DNA of 64,000 nucleotides, taken from contig NZ_APJW01000004.1 in the NCBI RefSeq assembly GCF_000454725.1, positions 16,481 through 80,480 of the forward strand. Direction: 5' to 3'. Below, piece by piece: positions 16,699 through 26,438 of this stretch; position 1 is the stretch's first letter, and the number at the start of each line of letters is the position of its first letter. The notes below the pieces were generated by a model. It did no database searches, had not been told where the DNA came from, and saw only the letters and a list, made by a program, of their open reading frames with translations. The stretch is from Chlamydia ibidis 10-1398/6. Lineage in GTDB: Bacteria > Chlamydiota > Chlamydiia > Chlamydiales > Chlamydiaceae. A program made the position numbers and the translations under genes.

Positions 16699-18027
16699 GT
16701 GTCACGCAGTTTTTCTAATGACCATTTTTCTATTGATCTAGAAGAAAAAGCCGGTTGCTTCGTTTCAGCAACGGTTAAAGCAAGTGCTCCACTGTTGGAA
16801 AAACTCCACAAGCAAGCAGTTAAAAAAATTAAGAAGGATATTACTATATCCGGGTTTCGCAAAGGAAAGGCTCCTGATGAAGTGATTTCTTCTCGCTACG
16901 CTCCTCAGGTAAGCAAAGAGATGAATCAGCTGCTTCTTCAAGCTACATATGATTCTTTGTCAACTGTTGGTGATAGAAAACCTCTTTCACCGCAAGCAGT
17001 TAAATCGGCGTCTATTGTCAAAGCTAGTTTAACTGAAGGAGGGGAAGTGACTTTCTCCTATGAGGCCTTTCCTCAAATCCCCTCATTCTCTTGGGAGGGT
17101 CTTTCTTTACTGGAAGAGCCTGCTCCTGCCAATATTTCCGATGAAGAGATAGAAAAAGGTTTGGCTAATATAGCTTACTTTTTTGCTACAAAAACTCCTG
17201 TAACGCGGCCTTCTCAGGAAGGAGATTTCATTTCCTTATCTTTACACATATCCAAGGCAAATGATCCAGAGTTTGCTCCTACAGCAATTTTTGAAAATAA
17301 ATATTTCAAATTATCCGAAGAAGAAATGACAGATGCTTTTAAAGAAAAGTTTATAGGGGTTTCTTCTGGTTATCGTTTTACTGAAACTATAGCTTCACCG
17401 GAGATTCAATCATTCTTAAATGGGGACACTCTTACTTTTACTGTTAATTCCGTTATTGAGGTTGTTTCTCCAGAAGTAGACGATGAAAAGGCACGTCAAT
17501 TGCAAGCAGATTCTCTGGAAGATTTAAAACAAAAACTTCGCGTTCAATTGGAAAATCAAGCCAAAGACAAACAACGTCAAGAACGTCTTTCTGCAGCAGA
17601 GGACGCATTAGCTAAGCTCGTGGACTTTGATCTTCCGAGTTCATTGCTGCAGGAGCGTATCGAAGTCTTGACGAAAGAGAAGCTGCTTAACGCTCGTTTA
17701 GTTCAGTACTGTTCTGATGAAGAGCTAGAAAACAAAAAGGCTGATTTAATCCAAGAAGCTGAAGATCTGGCTAAAAAAGTGCTAAAATTACAATTTCTTT
17801 CTCACCAGATTTTTGCGGATGAGAAACTGACTATTAGCCGTGAAGAGCTTCAGCACATGATGGACATTTGTTCTAGGGAGCGTTTTGGTATGCAGCCTCC
17901 TCGCGATATTTCGAATGAAACCTTGCAAGAGCTTGTAGTGGCAGCCAGGGACCGCTTAACTTACTACAAAGCTCTGAATAGTGTTTTATCAAAAGCAAAA
18001 GAACTAAGTGCAGCTCCCTCAGCGTAA
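16699..18027 (+). CDS. tig: Trigger factor, ribosome-bound chaperone
   Basis: A 442-residue protein if started at GTG 16699, which has AAAGGG eight bases upstream; longer in-frame starts would run back into the tRNA gene and are rejected. The N-terminal ribosome-docking signature GFRKGKAP is present near residue 48. A central FKBP-like prolyl isomerase domain (about 155-245, with the EGDFISLSL strand) and a long helical C-terminal chaperone domain rich in Lys, Glu and Leu follow. The protein cradles nascent chains at the ribosome exit and assists proline isomerisation. The gene precedes clpP and clpX, the order common in bacteria; a separate promoter and a structured leader lie between tig and clpP. 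CT707 ortholog. Confidence 0.95.
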   Translation: MSRSFSNDHFSIDLEEKAGCFVSATVKASAPLLEKLHKQAVKKIKKDITISGFRKGKAPDEVISSRYAPQVSKEMNQLLLQATYDSLSTVGDRKPLSPQAVKSASIVKASLTEGGEVTFSYEAFPQIPSFSWEGLSLLEEPAPANISDEEIEKGLANIAYFFATKTPVTRPSQEGDFISLSLHISKANDPEFAPTAIFENKYFKLSEEEMTDAFKEKFIGVSSGYRFTETIASPEIQSFLNGDTLTFTVNSVIEVVSPEVDDEKARQLQADSLEDLKQKLRVQLENQAKDKQRQERLSAAEDALAKLVDFDLPSSLLQERIEVLTKEKLLNARLVQYCSDEELENKKADLIQEAEDLAKKVLKLQFLSHQIFADEKLTISREELQHMMDICSRERFGMQPPRDISNETLQELVVAARDRLTYYKALNSVLSKAKELSAAPSA

Positions 18028-18048
18028 GTTGAAGCTAGAGGAAAACAC

Positions 18049-18077
18049 TTGACCCAAGAAAGTCTTAAACATAGAAT
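18049..18077 (+). promoter_or_regulatory. Candidate strong sigma66 promoter upstream of clpP
   Basis: TTGACC (18049-18054), exactly 17 bases, then TAGAAT (18072-18077): five of six matches in both boxes, the best promoter-like sequence seen in this window. It lies just after the tig stop and predicts a start near 18084, giving a leader of about 120 bases before clpP. Confidence 0.65.
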
Positions 18078-18103
18078 TCAGCATTTTAAAGCGTAGGCTG
18101 ATC

Positions 18104-18154
18104 GACAAGTTAGCACGCAGGAGCAGTGTTGCTCTCTTTTTTTGAGAACTTGTC
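18104..18154 (+). promoter_or_regulatory. Structured leader between tig and clpP (nested hairpins with T-run)
   Basis: An 8-bp outer inverted repeat GACAAGTT (18104-18111) / AACTTGTC (18147-18154) encloses a small hairpin GAGCA-GTGT-TGCTC (18121-18134) that is followed by a run of seven T (18137-18143), the form of an intrinsic terminator. The right outer arm can alternatively sit in the loop of TTGAG...CTCAA (18142-18159), so the structures compete. This could be the tig terminator, an attenuator of clpPX, or the end of a ~60-base small RNA. Confidence 0.5.
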
Positions 18155-18205
18155 CTCAAGAATGGCTTATGCATGGAGTCGAAACTATTTTGAGAGGGAA
18201 AGCAA

Positions 18206-18817
18206 ATGACATTGGTGCCTTATGTTGTTGAGGATACGGGTCGTGGTGAGCGAGCCATGGATATCTATTCACGGCTTCTGAAAGATCGTATAGTAATGAT
18301 AGGCCAAGAAATCACGGAACCTCTCGCCAATACTGTCATTGCTCAGTTGCTATTTCTTATGTCAGAAGACCCTAAAAAAGATATTCAAATTTTTATTAAC
18401 TCTCCGGGAGGCTATATTACTGCTGGTCTTGCCATATATGACACTATTCGTTTCCTGGGCTGTGATGTAAACACCTACTGTATAGGCCAGGCAGCATCCA
18501 TGGGAGCTCTTCTGTTGTCTGCGGGCACAAAAGGCAAGCGTTATGCCTTGCCGCATAGCCGCATGATGATTCATCAGCCTTCTGGTGGTATTATTGGAAC
18601 ATCTGCAGACATTCAGTTACAAGCTGCAGAAATCTTGACATTGAAAAAACACCTAGCGAATATTTTATCTGAGTGCACTGGTCAGCCTGTAGAAAAGATC
18701 ATCGAGGATTCTGAAAGGGATTTCTTCATGGGAGCTGAGGAAGCTATTAGTTACGGCCTTATTGATAAGGTTGTCTCCTCTGCGAAAGATACGAAAGACA
18801 AGGATACTATCTCCTAG
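18206..18817 (+). CDS. clpP: ATP-dependent Clp protease proteolytic subunit
   Basis: A 203-residue serine peptidase subunit. The catalytic serine lies in [15 protein letters not shown] (near residue 98), the histidine in [11 protein letters not shown] (near 123) and the aspartate is expected near 172 in the conserved C-terminal region. Length and the N-terminal [20 protein letters not shown] motif are typical. Fourteen-subunit barrels form with ClpX to degrade unfolded and tagged proteins. A good ribosome-binding site (GAGGGA) precedes the ATG by eight bases. Chlamydiae carry two clpP genes; this is the one linked to clpX (clpP2). It is followed after 9 bases by clpX. CT706 ortholog. Confidence 0.97.
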   Translation: MTLVPYVVEDTGRGERAMDIYSRLLKDRIVMIGQEITEPLANTVIAQLLFLMSEDPKKDIQIFINSPGGYITAGLAIYDTIRFLGCDVNTYCIGQAASMGALLLSAGTKGKRYALPHSRMMIHQPSGGIIGTSADIQLQAAEILTLKKHLANILSECTGQPVEKIIEDSERDFFMGAEEAISYGLIDKVVSSAKDTKDKDTIS

Positions 18818-18826
18818 AGAGTAATT

Positions 18827-20095
18827 ATGAATAAAAAAAACCTCACTACTTGCTCTTTTTGCGGACGCTCTGAAAAAGACGTTGAGAAGCTTATCGCAGG
18901 GCCATCTGTGTACATCTGTGATTATTGCATTAAGCTGTGTTCTGGTATTTTAGACAAGAAACCTTCTGTTTCTGCTTCGAGCCATACTTCTTCTACAGAG
19001 ACATCGTCACACCAAAAAGACTTACAATTGTTGACGCCAAAAGAAATAAAAAAACATATCGACTCTTATGTCATTGGGCAAGAAAGAGCTAAAAAGACTA
19101 TCGCTGTTGCTGTATATAATCATTATAAGCGTATTCGAGCTTTGCTCAATAACAAACAGGTAAGCTACAGCAAATCCAATGTCTTGTTACTCGGCCCTAC
19201 CGGATCCGGGAAAACTTTAATTGCTAAAACATTAGCAAAAATTCTTGATGTTCCATTTACAATTGCCGATGCGACTACGCTAACCGAGGCTGGCTATGTT
19301 GGCGAGGATGTTGAGAATATTGTGTTACGACTCTTACAAGCTGCTGACTATGACGTAGCACGTGCAGAGCGAGGTATTATTTATATTGATGAAATTGACA
19401 AAATTGGTCGTACAACCGCGAACGTTTCAATCACACGCGACGTATCCGGTGAAGGTGTTCAACAAGCACTGTTAAAGATCATTGAAGGTACAGCAGCTAA
19501 CGTTCCTCCTAAGGGAGGAAGAAAACATCCTAATCAAGAGTACGTTCGTGTAAATACGGAAAATATTCTTTTTATCGTAGGCGGCGCATTTGTTAATCTT
19601 GATAAAATTATTGCAAAACGGTTGGGGAAAACTACGATCGGTTTTTCTGATGATCAAGCAGATTTATCAGAAAAAAATCGCGATCAGCTTCTCGCCAACG
19701 TAGAAACAGAAGATCTTATTGCCTTTGGTATGATCCCTGAGTTCATAGGAAGGTTCAACTGCATTGCCAATTGCGAAGAGCTTTCTTTGGATGAACTTGT
19801 AGCTATTCTTACAGAACCAGCTAATGCTATTGTAAAACAATACGTTGAGTTATTTGCGGAAGAAAATGTTAAGTTAATTTTCGAAAAAGAAGCCTTATAT
19901 GCTATAGCAAAGAAAGCTAAGCTGGCAAAAACAGGCGCGCGTGCATTAGGAATGATTTTAGAAAATCTTTTAAGAGACTTAATGTTTGAAATTCCTTCAG
20001 ACCCTACTGTAGAAGCTATACGTATTCAAGAAGATACCATTTTAGAAAACAAAAGCCCCGTGATTATAAAAAGGACTCCTGAAGCGATAGCTTGA
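18827..20095 (+). CDS. clpX: ClpX ATPase, unfoldase of ClpXP
   Basis: A 422-residue AAA+ unfoldase. The N-terminal C4 zinc finger is complete (CSFC near residue 9 and CDYC near 32), then comes the Walker A loop [15 protein letters not shown] (near 122), Walker [12 protein letters not shown] (near 184), the pore motif GYVGEDVEN (near 154) and the sensor/arginine-finger region FIGRFN. ClpX recognises tagged substrates, unfolds them with ATP and feeds them to ClpP. It is nine bases after clpP with AGAGAG before the ATG, so both form one operon. Its end lies just upstream of the pcnB start. CT705 ortholog. Confidence 0.97.
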   Translation: MNKKNLTTCSFCGRSEKDVEKLIAGPSVYICDYCIKLCSGILDKKPSVSASSHTSSTETSSHQKDLQLLTPKEIKKHIDSYVIGQERAKKTIAVAVYNHYKRIRALLNNKQVSYSKSNVLLLGPTGSGKTLIAKTLAKILDVPFTIADATTLTEAGYVGEDVENIVLRLLQAADYDVARAERGIIYIDEIDKIGRTTANVSITRDVSGEGVQQALLKIIEGTAANVPPKGGRKHPNQEYVRVNTENILFIVGGAFVNLDKIIAKRLGKTTIGFSDDQADLSEKNRDQLLANVETEDLIAFGMIPEFIGRFNCIANCEELSLDELVAILTEPANAIVKQYVELFAEENVKLIFEKEALYAIAKKAKLAKTGARALGMILENLLRDLMFEIPSDPTVEAIRIQEDTILENKSPVIIKRTPEAIA

Positions 20096-20121
20096 TTTTT
20101 CTTCTTAGAGCTGAGGATGCT

Positions 20122-21354
20122 ATGACATCAGTCGCACTGGATTCTGCGAAAAAAATTCTCAAAAAATTACACAATGCAGGCTACCAGGCATATTTTGTTG
20201 GTGGGTGCGTTCGCGATATGCTTTTAGGCAAACAAGCCGAAGAAATCGATATTGCTACAAATGCGCCCCCAGTGATTGTATCAACCATCTTTCCGGATAC
20301 TCTATCCATCGGCGCTGCCTTTGGTATCATTGTAGTGAAAGATAGCGGACATCTATTTGAAGTAGCCACATTCCGTAATGACGGAGGATACGCGGATGGT
20401 CGCCATCCAGAAAAGATTAGCTTTTCATCCATGAAGGAAGACGCTGTTCGTAGGGATTTTACAATTAATGGAATGTACTATGATCCTTTTACAGAAAAAC
20501 TTTTTGATCTTGTAGAAGGACGTAGAGATCTTGAAAAAGGTATTGTTAGAGCCATTGGCCATCCAAAACTACGATTTGCGGAAGACAAATTACGCATTTT
20601 ACGTGGCATACGGTTTGCTGCATCGTTAGGTTTCTCTTTAGATCCAGCAACAGAACGTGCTATCATTAAAGAAGCGCCTACTTTGACTAATTCTGTTTCA
20701 CCTGAGAGAATTTGGCAAGAGCTACGTAAGATGATTCAAAAAAATCCATTTGATTCGCTTTCTTTACTTTTAAAGTTGAAAGTAATCAATACGGTCTTCC
20801 CCGAACTTCGGGGTATCCCTTACGGTATCCTACGTTCTTCTATTGAGTTTGCGAAAAAACTCAACCCTCACAATCTTCCAGAAATATTATTTTTCCTTCC
20901 TCTGTTTCAAGGGATAAGTGAAGAAGAAGCGTGCGCCGCTTTTACTCGACTACGCGTAGCAAATAAAGATTTAAAATTAGTCCAAGCCTGGTATGCAGCT
21001 CTTCCTGAGTTTCAAAATGTCAATAACAACTATGTTTTTTGGGCTCATTTTCTAGCATCACCAACAGCTCACCTCTGTTTATCTTTGTTCTCTGCTATTC
21101 AAAAAGACATCTCTAGGCAACAAAATTTTATATCTAGAGTACAACAACTAGAAGCTCGTTTAGAAAAATTTATCCTAAGAATTAAAACTTCCTCTCCACT
21201 AATATCTGCTGCAGACCTCATTGCAAAAGGTATTGCTCCCGGCAGACTACTCGGTGATCTTCTAAGAGAAGCCGAAATTCTCTCCATAGAACACGAGTGT
21301 CACGATAAAGAAAAAATTTTATCCCTCCTTAAGGAAAAGGGCTTTTGGAAGTAA
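20122..21354 (+). CDS. pcnB: Poly(A) polymerase / tRNA nucleotidyltransferase family protein
   Basis: A 410-residue class II nucleotidyltransferase from ATG 20122, preceded by GAGG; an upstream in-frame TTG (20092) overlapping the clpX stop is less likely. The head domain shows YFVGGCVRDMLLG (near residue 22), the catalytic EEIDIATNAPP, and RRDFTINGMYYDP (near 110), followed by the flexible-loop RILRGIRFAASLGF. These motifs are shared by poly(A) polymerase I and CCA-adding enzymes. The tRNA-Gly in this window lacks an encoded CCA, so one such enzyme is needed; chlamydiae have two pcnB-like genes and the activity split is not known to me. CT704 ortholog, probably co-transcribed with clpPX. Confidence 0.85.
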   Translation: MTSVALDSAKKILKKLHNAGYQAYFVGGCVRDMLLGKQAEEIDIATNAPPVIVSTIFPDTLSIGAAFGIIVVKDSGHLFEVATFRNDGGYADGRHPEKISFSSMKEDAVRRDFTINGMYYDPFTEKLFDLVEGRRDLEKGIVRAIGHPKLRFAEDKLRILRGIRFAASLGFSLDPATERAIIKEAPTLTNSVSPERIWQELRKMIQKNPFDSLSLLLKLKVINTVFPELRGIPYGILRSSIEFAKKLNPHNLPEILFFLPLFQGISEEEACAAFTRLRVANKDLKLVQAWYAALPEFQNVNNNYVFWAHFLASPTAHLCLSLFSAIQKDISRQQNFISRVQQLEARLEKFILRIKTSSPLISAADLIAKGIAPGRLLGDLLREAEILSIEHECHDKEKILSLLKEKGFWK

Positions 21355-21477
21355 AATTTATCTATATACAAGACGTTTTTCTTAAACTGAGTTTTGATTT
21401 TATTTCTTTAGATTTAATTTTTTAGGTCTTATTATTTTATCAATAATTATTCAAAAACGAGATTAACTGAGTCTATC

Positions 21478-22881
21478 ATGTTACGAATTGCTATTTTAGG
21501 AAGACCTAATGTTGGAAAATCTTCTTTATTCAATCGTCTAAGTAAAAGGTCTTTAGCTATCGTAAACTCTCAAGAAGGCACTACAAGAGACCGCCTTTAC
21601 GCGGATATAGAAGCTTGGGGTACGCCTATCCAAGTAATTGATACCGGAGGAATCGATAAAGATTCCCAAGACCACTTCCAAAAGCACATCTTAAAGCAAG
21701 CCTTAGCTGGTGCACATGAAGCTGATATATTGCTACTAGTTGTCGACATTCGTTGTGGTATTACCGAGCAAGACGCAATTTTAGCCAAGTTGCTACTACC
21801 ATTAAACAAGCCTATTATTTTAGTAGCTAACAAAGCAGACACCTACAAAGACGAATTTCGTATTCATGAATTATATAAACTAGGCATTTCTGAAATTCTT
21901 GCGACTTCGGCTACACACGATAAACACATTGACTCTCTACTTAAAAAAATTAAAGACTTAGCCAATATTCCTGATCCAATTGAATATGAAGAAAAAGTTG
22001 ATAATATCGATCAGGAAATCAACGAAATATATTCAGAATTGGAGGAAAATAACCAAGTCTTAGAAGTATCAAAGCCTTTGGACCGCCCTTTAAAAATTGC
22101 TTTAATTGGACGCCCAAATGTAGGTAAATCTTCGATCATTAATGGCTTATTAAATGAAGATCGTTGCATTATCGATAATATTCCAGGGACCACTCGGGAT
22201 AATGTTGACATTCTATATTCTCACAATGATCGCCCCTATTTATTTATAGATACGGCAGGTCTTAGAAAAATGAAAAGTGTGAAGAATTCTATAGAATGGA
22301 TTTCTTCATCTAGAACAGAGAAGGCTATTCTCAGAGCTGATGTTTGTTTATTAGTAATAGATGCTTCACAATATCTTTCTTCGTATGACAAAAGAATTCT
22401 TTCTCTAATCGCAAAACATAAAAAACCTCACATTATTCTAGTGAATAAATGGGATCTGGTTCAAGGCGTACGCATGGAACATTATATACGTGATCTACGT
22501 CTTACGGATCCCTACATCGGTCAGGCACGTATCTTATGTATTTCTGCTCAAACAAAGAGAAACCTGCACACCATTTTTTCTGCGATAGATGATTTGTACG
22601 CAAGAGTATCAACTAAGCTACCAACACCAGCTGTAAATAAAACACTAGAGGCTGCTCTACAAAAACATCATCCACAAGTAATTAATGGCAGAAGGCTTCG
22701 TGTTTATTATGCGATTCAAAAAACTGCCACGCCGTTTCAATTTTTACTATTTATCAATGCAACATCTCTATTAACTAAACATTATGAATTGTATTTAAAA
22801 AATACTTTGAAATCCGCTTTTAATTTATATGGCATCCCCTTCGATTTAGAGTTTAAAGAAAAAGCGAAAAGAACAAATTAA
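21478..22881 (+). CDS. der: Der (EngA) double GTPase for ribosome assembly
   Basis: A 467-residue protein with two GTP-binding domains in tandem and a C-terminal KH-like domain, the layout unique to Der/EngA. Domain 1: [14 protein letters not shown] (near residue 8), DTGG (56-59) and NKAD (near 118). Domain 2: [13 protein letters not shown] (near 212), DTAG and NKWD (near 325). The acidic linker ([10 protein letters not shown]) separates them. Der helps late assembly of the 50S subunit and is essential in most bacteria. A 123-base AT-rich gap upstream probably holds its promoter. The stop codon is part of a large AT-rich palindrome (22872-22934). CT703 ortholog. Confidence 0.97.
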   Translation: MLRIAILGRPNVGKSSLFNRLSKRSLAIVNSQEGTTRDRLYADIEAWGTPIQVIDTGGIDKDSQDHFQKHILKQALAGAHEADILLLVVDIRCGITEQDAILAKLLLPLNKPIILVANKADTYKDEFRIHELYKLGISEILATSATHDKHIDSLLKKIKDLANIPDPIEYEEKVDNIDQEINEIYSELEENNQVLEVSKPLDRPLKIALIGRPNVGKSSIINGLLNEDRCIIDNIPGTTRDNVDILYSHNDRPYLFIDTAGLRKMKSVKNSIEWISSSRTEKAILRADVCLLVIDASQYLSSYDKRILSLIAKHKKPHIILVNKWDLVQGVRMEHYIRDLRLTDPYIGQARILCISAQTKRNLHTIFSAIDDLYARVSTKLPTPAVNKTLEAALQKHHPQVINGRRLRVYYAIQKTATPFQFLLFINATSLLTKHYELYLKNTLKSAFNLYGIPFDLEFKEKAKRTN

Positions 22882-22934
22882 TTTGTTTAAAAAACATATT
22901 ATTATTATTAAAAAATAATAATAACAAATTAATT
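22872..22934. repeat. AT-rich palindrome and inverted repeats between der and next gene
   Basis: AACAAATTAATTTGTT (22872-22887) is a perfect 16-bp palindrome overlapping the der stop. Its right half recurs inverted at 22923-22934 (AACAAATTAATT), making a 12-bp stem, and the interior holds an 11-bp inverted repeat TTATTATTATT/AATAATAATAA. The outcome is a long, weakly paired hairpin that ends 20 bases before the start codon of the next gene. Confidence 0.6.
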
Positions 22935-22954
22935 ATTTCTTGGAGATTGTAACC

Positions 22955-23485
22955 ATGAACCGCGACCATTATGATGCCTCAGAAGCTGAATATCAACACA
23001 GTCTTGATGAGCTGCTCTATCACTCAGAGGAGGCGATCTCTTTAGATAAATATCAAGAAACCGGTGTATATGTTGAGGAAGAACGGGATAACGGCGATCT
23101 CCTTATTGTTCTTGGTGAATCTATTCTTGAGGGCATTATCCGGCAGTTCTACATTAGTGATGATAATCATGCTTACACAAGGAGCTGTGTACAGGGAGTA
23201 TGGGAAGCTTGGTTCAGCATACCGCCCAAAACAGTAGCTAAGACTACTTTTGATTTTAATTCCTTAATAAATCCTGATTTTCTTATTTCTACGGACGTAG
23301 AAACCTTTATCAATGCCCCTAAAGACTTTCCTAAAGGATCTGAAAGCTTAAATAACATCATTATTTGCATGACGGCTTATAATATGGATCACCGAGTCCA
23401 ATTCTTAATAGGCGATGATCATAGAACTTTTTGGATTCGTTATAATGATGGGACAACTTGGTCAGACTGGGAGACCTTTATTTAA
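22955..23485 (+). CDS. Small protein with two tandem phage tail-fibre knob-like repeats (CT702-like)
   Basis: A 176-residue protein from ATG 22955 (GGAG nine bases before; an earlier in-frame TTG at 22940 overlaps that site and is rejected). No signal peptide or membrane segment. Two related halves are visible. Copy 1 (about residues 29-89) runs SLDKYQETGVY ... AYTRSCVQGVWEAWFSI; copy 2 (about 99-176) runs DFNSLINPDF ... FWIRYNDGTTWSDWETF. Each has the order L..(Y/L)...G/D, a QF strand, then an Arg followed by W..W. This is the pattern of the pyocin knob domain found at the tips of phage tail fibres. The gene is annotated hypothetical in C. trachomatis (CT702) as far as I recall. No other phage gene is nearby; function unknown. 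Confidence 0.8.
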   Translation: MNRDHYDASEAEYQHSLDELLYHSEEAISLDKYQETGVYVEEERDNGDLLIVLGESILEGIIRQFYISDDNHAYTRSCVQGVWEAWFSIPPKTVAKTTFDFNSLINPDFLISTDVETFINAPKDFPKGSESLNNIIICMTAYNMDHRVQFLIGDDHRTFWIRYNDGTTWSDWETFI

Positions 23486-23500
23486 TTATATTATTCAGAG

Positions 23501-23522
23501 AAGCTGGGATTTTACCCAGCTT
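23501..23522. terminator. Bidirectional terminator between convergent genes
   Basis: AAGCTGGG (23501-23508) and CCCAGCTT (23515-23522) form a perfect 8-bp stem with a 6-base loop in the 46-base gap between the knob-like gene and secA. It is followed by TTCTT on the plus strand, and could stop transcription from both sides. Confidence 0.7.
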
Positions 23523-23531
23523 TCTTGAGAA

Positions 23532-26438
23532 CTATTCATCTTCTTCGCCAACGACTGTTAGCTCTACTGGGCGATAATTCATGTTGTTATGAAATGACGT
23601 CGCAACAGTAGGGATTATATTTTTAGGACGTTCTTCCTTCGTCATGGTAAGCTGCAAATAAAACAAATGCTTTGCTATAGCAATCTCGATATCGCGCATA
23701 AGACTCTCAAATAGTAAGAAAGACTCGTACTTAAACTCCAATAACGGATCTTTTTGTCCTACAGTACGCAAACCCACTTCACTACGCAATAAATCCATAT
23801 CTACTAGATGAACTTTCCACTGCTCATCAATATGCCCAATCATGACAGAACGAATGATATCATTACATACTTCCTTCCCATCAACAGCGCCAGCTGTAGC
23901 TGATGTGATTTCTTCAACCATCGAAGAAAAACGTTCCTCAAATACCATTAACAACTCATCTGCTATCTTATGAACAACAGCGTCAAAACTCTGAAGTTTA
24001 CGTAAACCCTCACGATCTAATTGTATGGGGAATGAATAGTTCATCCACTCCTCTAATCTAGGTAAAGAACACCCCTTAGGATGATCTTTACCTAAGACAA
24101 TAGAAGCTACCATTGAGGACACGTGATCTATCACGTCTTTAACCAATCCTGAAGCATCATCGCAAGTGAGTACGTCATTACGAAACGCATAAATTGTTTG
24201 GCGTTGTTTATTCATGACGTCATCATATTCCAAAGTATGCTTGCGGATAGTATAGTTACGCCCCTCTACTCTTTTCTGTGCCGTTTCAATTAATCTATTG
24301 AACATAGGATCAGACATTGCCTCTCCTTCTGGAGGACGAAAATGGCGAATTAAAGCATTGAGTTTAGGAGAAGCAAAGAGACGCATCAAACGATCTTCAA
24401 AAGATAAAAAGAACTTTGCCGATCCAGGATCCCCCAAACGAGCACAACGTCCACGTAATTGTCTATCAATACGACGAGACTGATGACGTGTGGTTCCAAT
24501 TACATGTAAGCCTCCGACTACGACAGCTTCGTTATCTAGCTTAATATCTGTACCACGACCTGCCATATTAGTAGCGACAGTCACAGCACCTAACTTCCCA
24601 GCTCCAGCAATGATTTCTGCCTCTTGAGCATGATTTTTGGCATTCAATACAGTATGATTAATACGATTTTGACGTAGGATTCTGGATAACTTTTCAGAGA
24701 CTTCCACTGACTCCGTACCAATCAAAATCGGATTTCCTGCTTGGTGTATACGAGCTACTTCTGCAACAATAGCGTGATATTTTTCACGCTCAGTCATGTA
24801 AAACTCATCGTTGTGATCTATACGTAAACACTTCTTGAAAGTAGGAACTTGGAGAACATAAAGATTATAAATCTCTTTAAACTCACGTGACTCCGTAATG
24901 GCAGTTCCCGTCATCCCTGCAAGTTTCTCATATAAACGGAAAAAGTTTTGTAAGGTTACGGTAGCGTAAGTTTGTGATTCCTTACGGATTGTTACGTGTT
25001 CTTTAGCTTCTATAGCCTGATGTAATCCTTCTGAAAAACGTCGACCAGGCTGTGGACGTCCAGTATGTTCGTCAATAATAACAATTTGATCATCACGAAC
25101 AATATAATCAACATCTCGTTCCATAAGGAGATGAGCTCTTAGAAGCTGGCGCAAACCATGGGCCCGTGCTTTTCTCCGAGTGTCTTCCTCAGAAACAGAT
25201 ATTTTCTTATTAATCTTATCCGCAGGGGACAGACTATCATCACTATCAATCAAAGCATACTCATGCCCCATGTCCATCATTACGAAGTCATCAACAGAGC
25301 CTCCAGCCTTCTCAACCCACTGCTGCATACCTCTATCGGTAAGTTCAAAGTCATTGTTATGCTCATCAACAATGATGAAGAGACGTGACAACTGCTCTAT
25401 ACTTTCGTCTTTATTTTGTTCAGCGTGGTAATAAGTATCCCACTTATCAATCATAGCGCGGAGATCAGGATGCTCACGAACACGACGCAAAATACGATTT
25501 AACGGCATACCCTTGCTGACTAACCACAACTTACGGCAATACTCAGAGAGGGCATCTACCACCTTTTTGTCTTTGGGTAATAGATCAGCATCTAAAAAAG
25601 AATCCAATCCCTTTCGAGCTTCAAGAGCTAGTTGGTTACATAATTCGCGTTGTAACTGAACTAACTCGGCAACTTTGTCTTTTAATTCAAAATATACAGG
25701 ATTATGTTTCTCACCAGGACCAGAAATAATTAGTGGAGTCCTTGCTTCATCGATCAATATAGAATCAACTTCATCAATAATAGCGAAATAAAACCCACGC
25801 CCGACCTGTTCTTCAGGACGCGTAGCCATGGAATTATCCCGAAGATAGTCAAAACCAAATTCTGAAGCTGTACCGTACACTACGTCACAACGATAAATTT
25901 CCTTACGTTTTTCTAAAGGAGATCCCGAAACTAGTACACCAGTAGTTAAACCTAGCCAACGTAATATAGATCCCACCCACTCACAATCACGCTGAGCAAG
26001 ATAGTCATTGACTGTAACAAGATGGACAGGTTTTCCTGTTAAAGCGTTAAGGTAAAGAGGCATAACTGCCGTCAGAGTCTTACCTTCTCCAGTTTGCATC
26101 TCAGTGATAAACCCTTTATGCATAGCAATTGCACCAAGGACTTGCACATCATAAGGAACCATATCCCATTTTTGATGGTATCCTGAAACTTCAACTGGAG
26201 TGCCCGCAAGACGCCTACAAACATTTTTGACAACTCCATATGCCTCAGGAAGCATATCATCTAAGGATTCTCCATTCTGGTACCGTTTCTTCAGTTCTAC
26301 TGTTTTGCTACGTAACTCCTCATCAGATAATGAAGAAAGTATCTCGTCATAAAGGTTTACCTTCTCCACAAGTTTCTGAAATTTTTTTAAAGTACGCTCT
26401 TGGGAAGATCCAAAAAAACGTTTAAGAAAATCTAACAT
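23532..26438 (-). CDS. secA: SecA preprotein translocase ATPase
   Basis: A 968-residue SecA, slightly longer than the E. coli protein (901). The motor is complete: MQTGEGKTLTAVMPLYLN (Walker A, near residue 103), IIDEVDSILIDEARTPLIIS (DEVD box, near 218), ATNMAGRGTDIKL (near 600) and GTTRHQSRRIDRQLRGR (near 625). SecA pushes unfolded preproteins through SecYEG, and would serve PorB, the secretin and the lipoproteins in this window. The last 30 residues end in acidic VVGEEDE; the C-terminal zinc motif (CxC...CH) that binds SecB and phospholipid in many bacteria is absent. A perfect TATAAT box lies upstream. The convergent knob-like gene is 46 bases away. CT701 ortholog. Confidence 0.97.
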   Translation of the reverse strand: MLDFLKRFFGSSQERTLKKFQKLVEKVNLYDEILSSLSDEELRSKTVELKKRYQNGESLDDMLPEAYGVVKNVCRRLAGTPVEVSGYHQKWDMVPYDVQVLGAIAMHKGFITEMQTGEGKTLTAVMPLYLNALTGKPVHLVTVNDYLAQRDCEWVGSILRWLGLTTGVLVSGSPLEKRKEIYRCDVVYGTASEFGFDYLRDNSMATRPEEQVGRGFYFAIIDEVDSILIDEARTPLIISGPGEKHNPVYFELKDKVAELVQLQRELCNQLALEARKGLDSFLDADLLPKDKKVVDALSEYCRKLWLVSKGMPLNRILRRVREHPDLRAMIDKWDTYYHAEQNKDESIEQLSRLFIIVDEHNNDFELTDRGMQQWVEKAGGSVDDFVMMDMGHEYALIDSDDSLSPADKINKKISVSEEDTRRKARAHGLRQLLRAHLLMERDVDYIVRDDQIVIIDEHTGRPQPGRRFSEGLHQAIEAKEHVTIRKESQTYATVTLQNFFRLYEKLAGMTGTAITESREFKEIYNLYVLQVPTFKKCLRIDHNDEFYMTEREKYHAIVAEVARIHQAGNPILIGTESVEVSEKLSRILRQNRINHTVLNAKNHAQEAEIIAGAGKLGAVTVATNMAGRGTDIKLDNEAVVVGGLHVIGTTRHQSRRIDRQLRGRCARLGDPGSAKFFLSFEDRLMRLFASPKLNALIRHFRPPEGEAMSDPMFNRLIETAQKRVEGRNYTIRKHTLEYDDVMNKQRQTIYAFRNDVLTCDDASGLVKDVIDHVSSMVASIVLGKDHPKGCSLPRLEEWMNYSFPIQLDREGLRKLQSFDAVVHKIADELLMVFEERFSSMVEEITSATAGAVDGKEVCNDIIRSVMIGHIDEQWKVHLVDMDLLRSEVGLRTVGQKDPLLEFKYESFLLFESLMRDIEIAIAKHLFYLQLTMTKEERPKNIIPTVATSFHNNMNYRPVELTVVGEEDE

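Noticed and set aside
22955..23485. Prophage remnant as source of the knob-like gene
   Set aside because: No integrase, tail, capsid or attachment-site repeats are nearby, and the flanking genes keep their usual chlamydial order.
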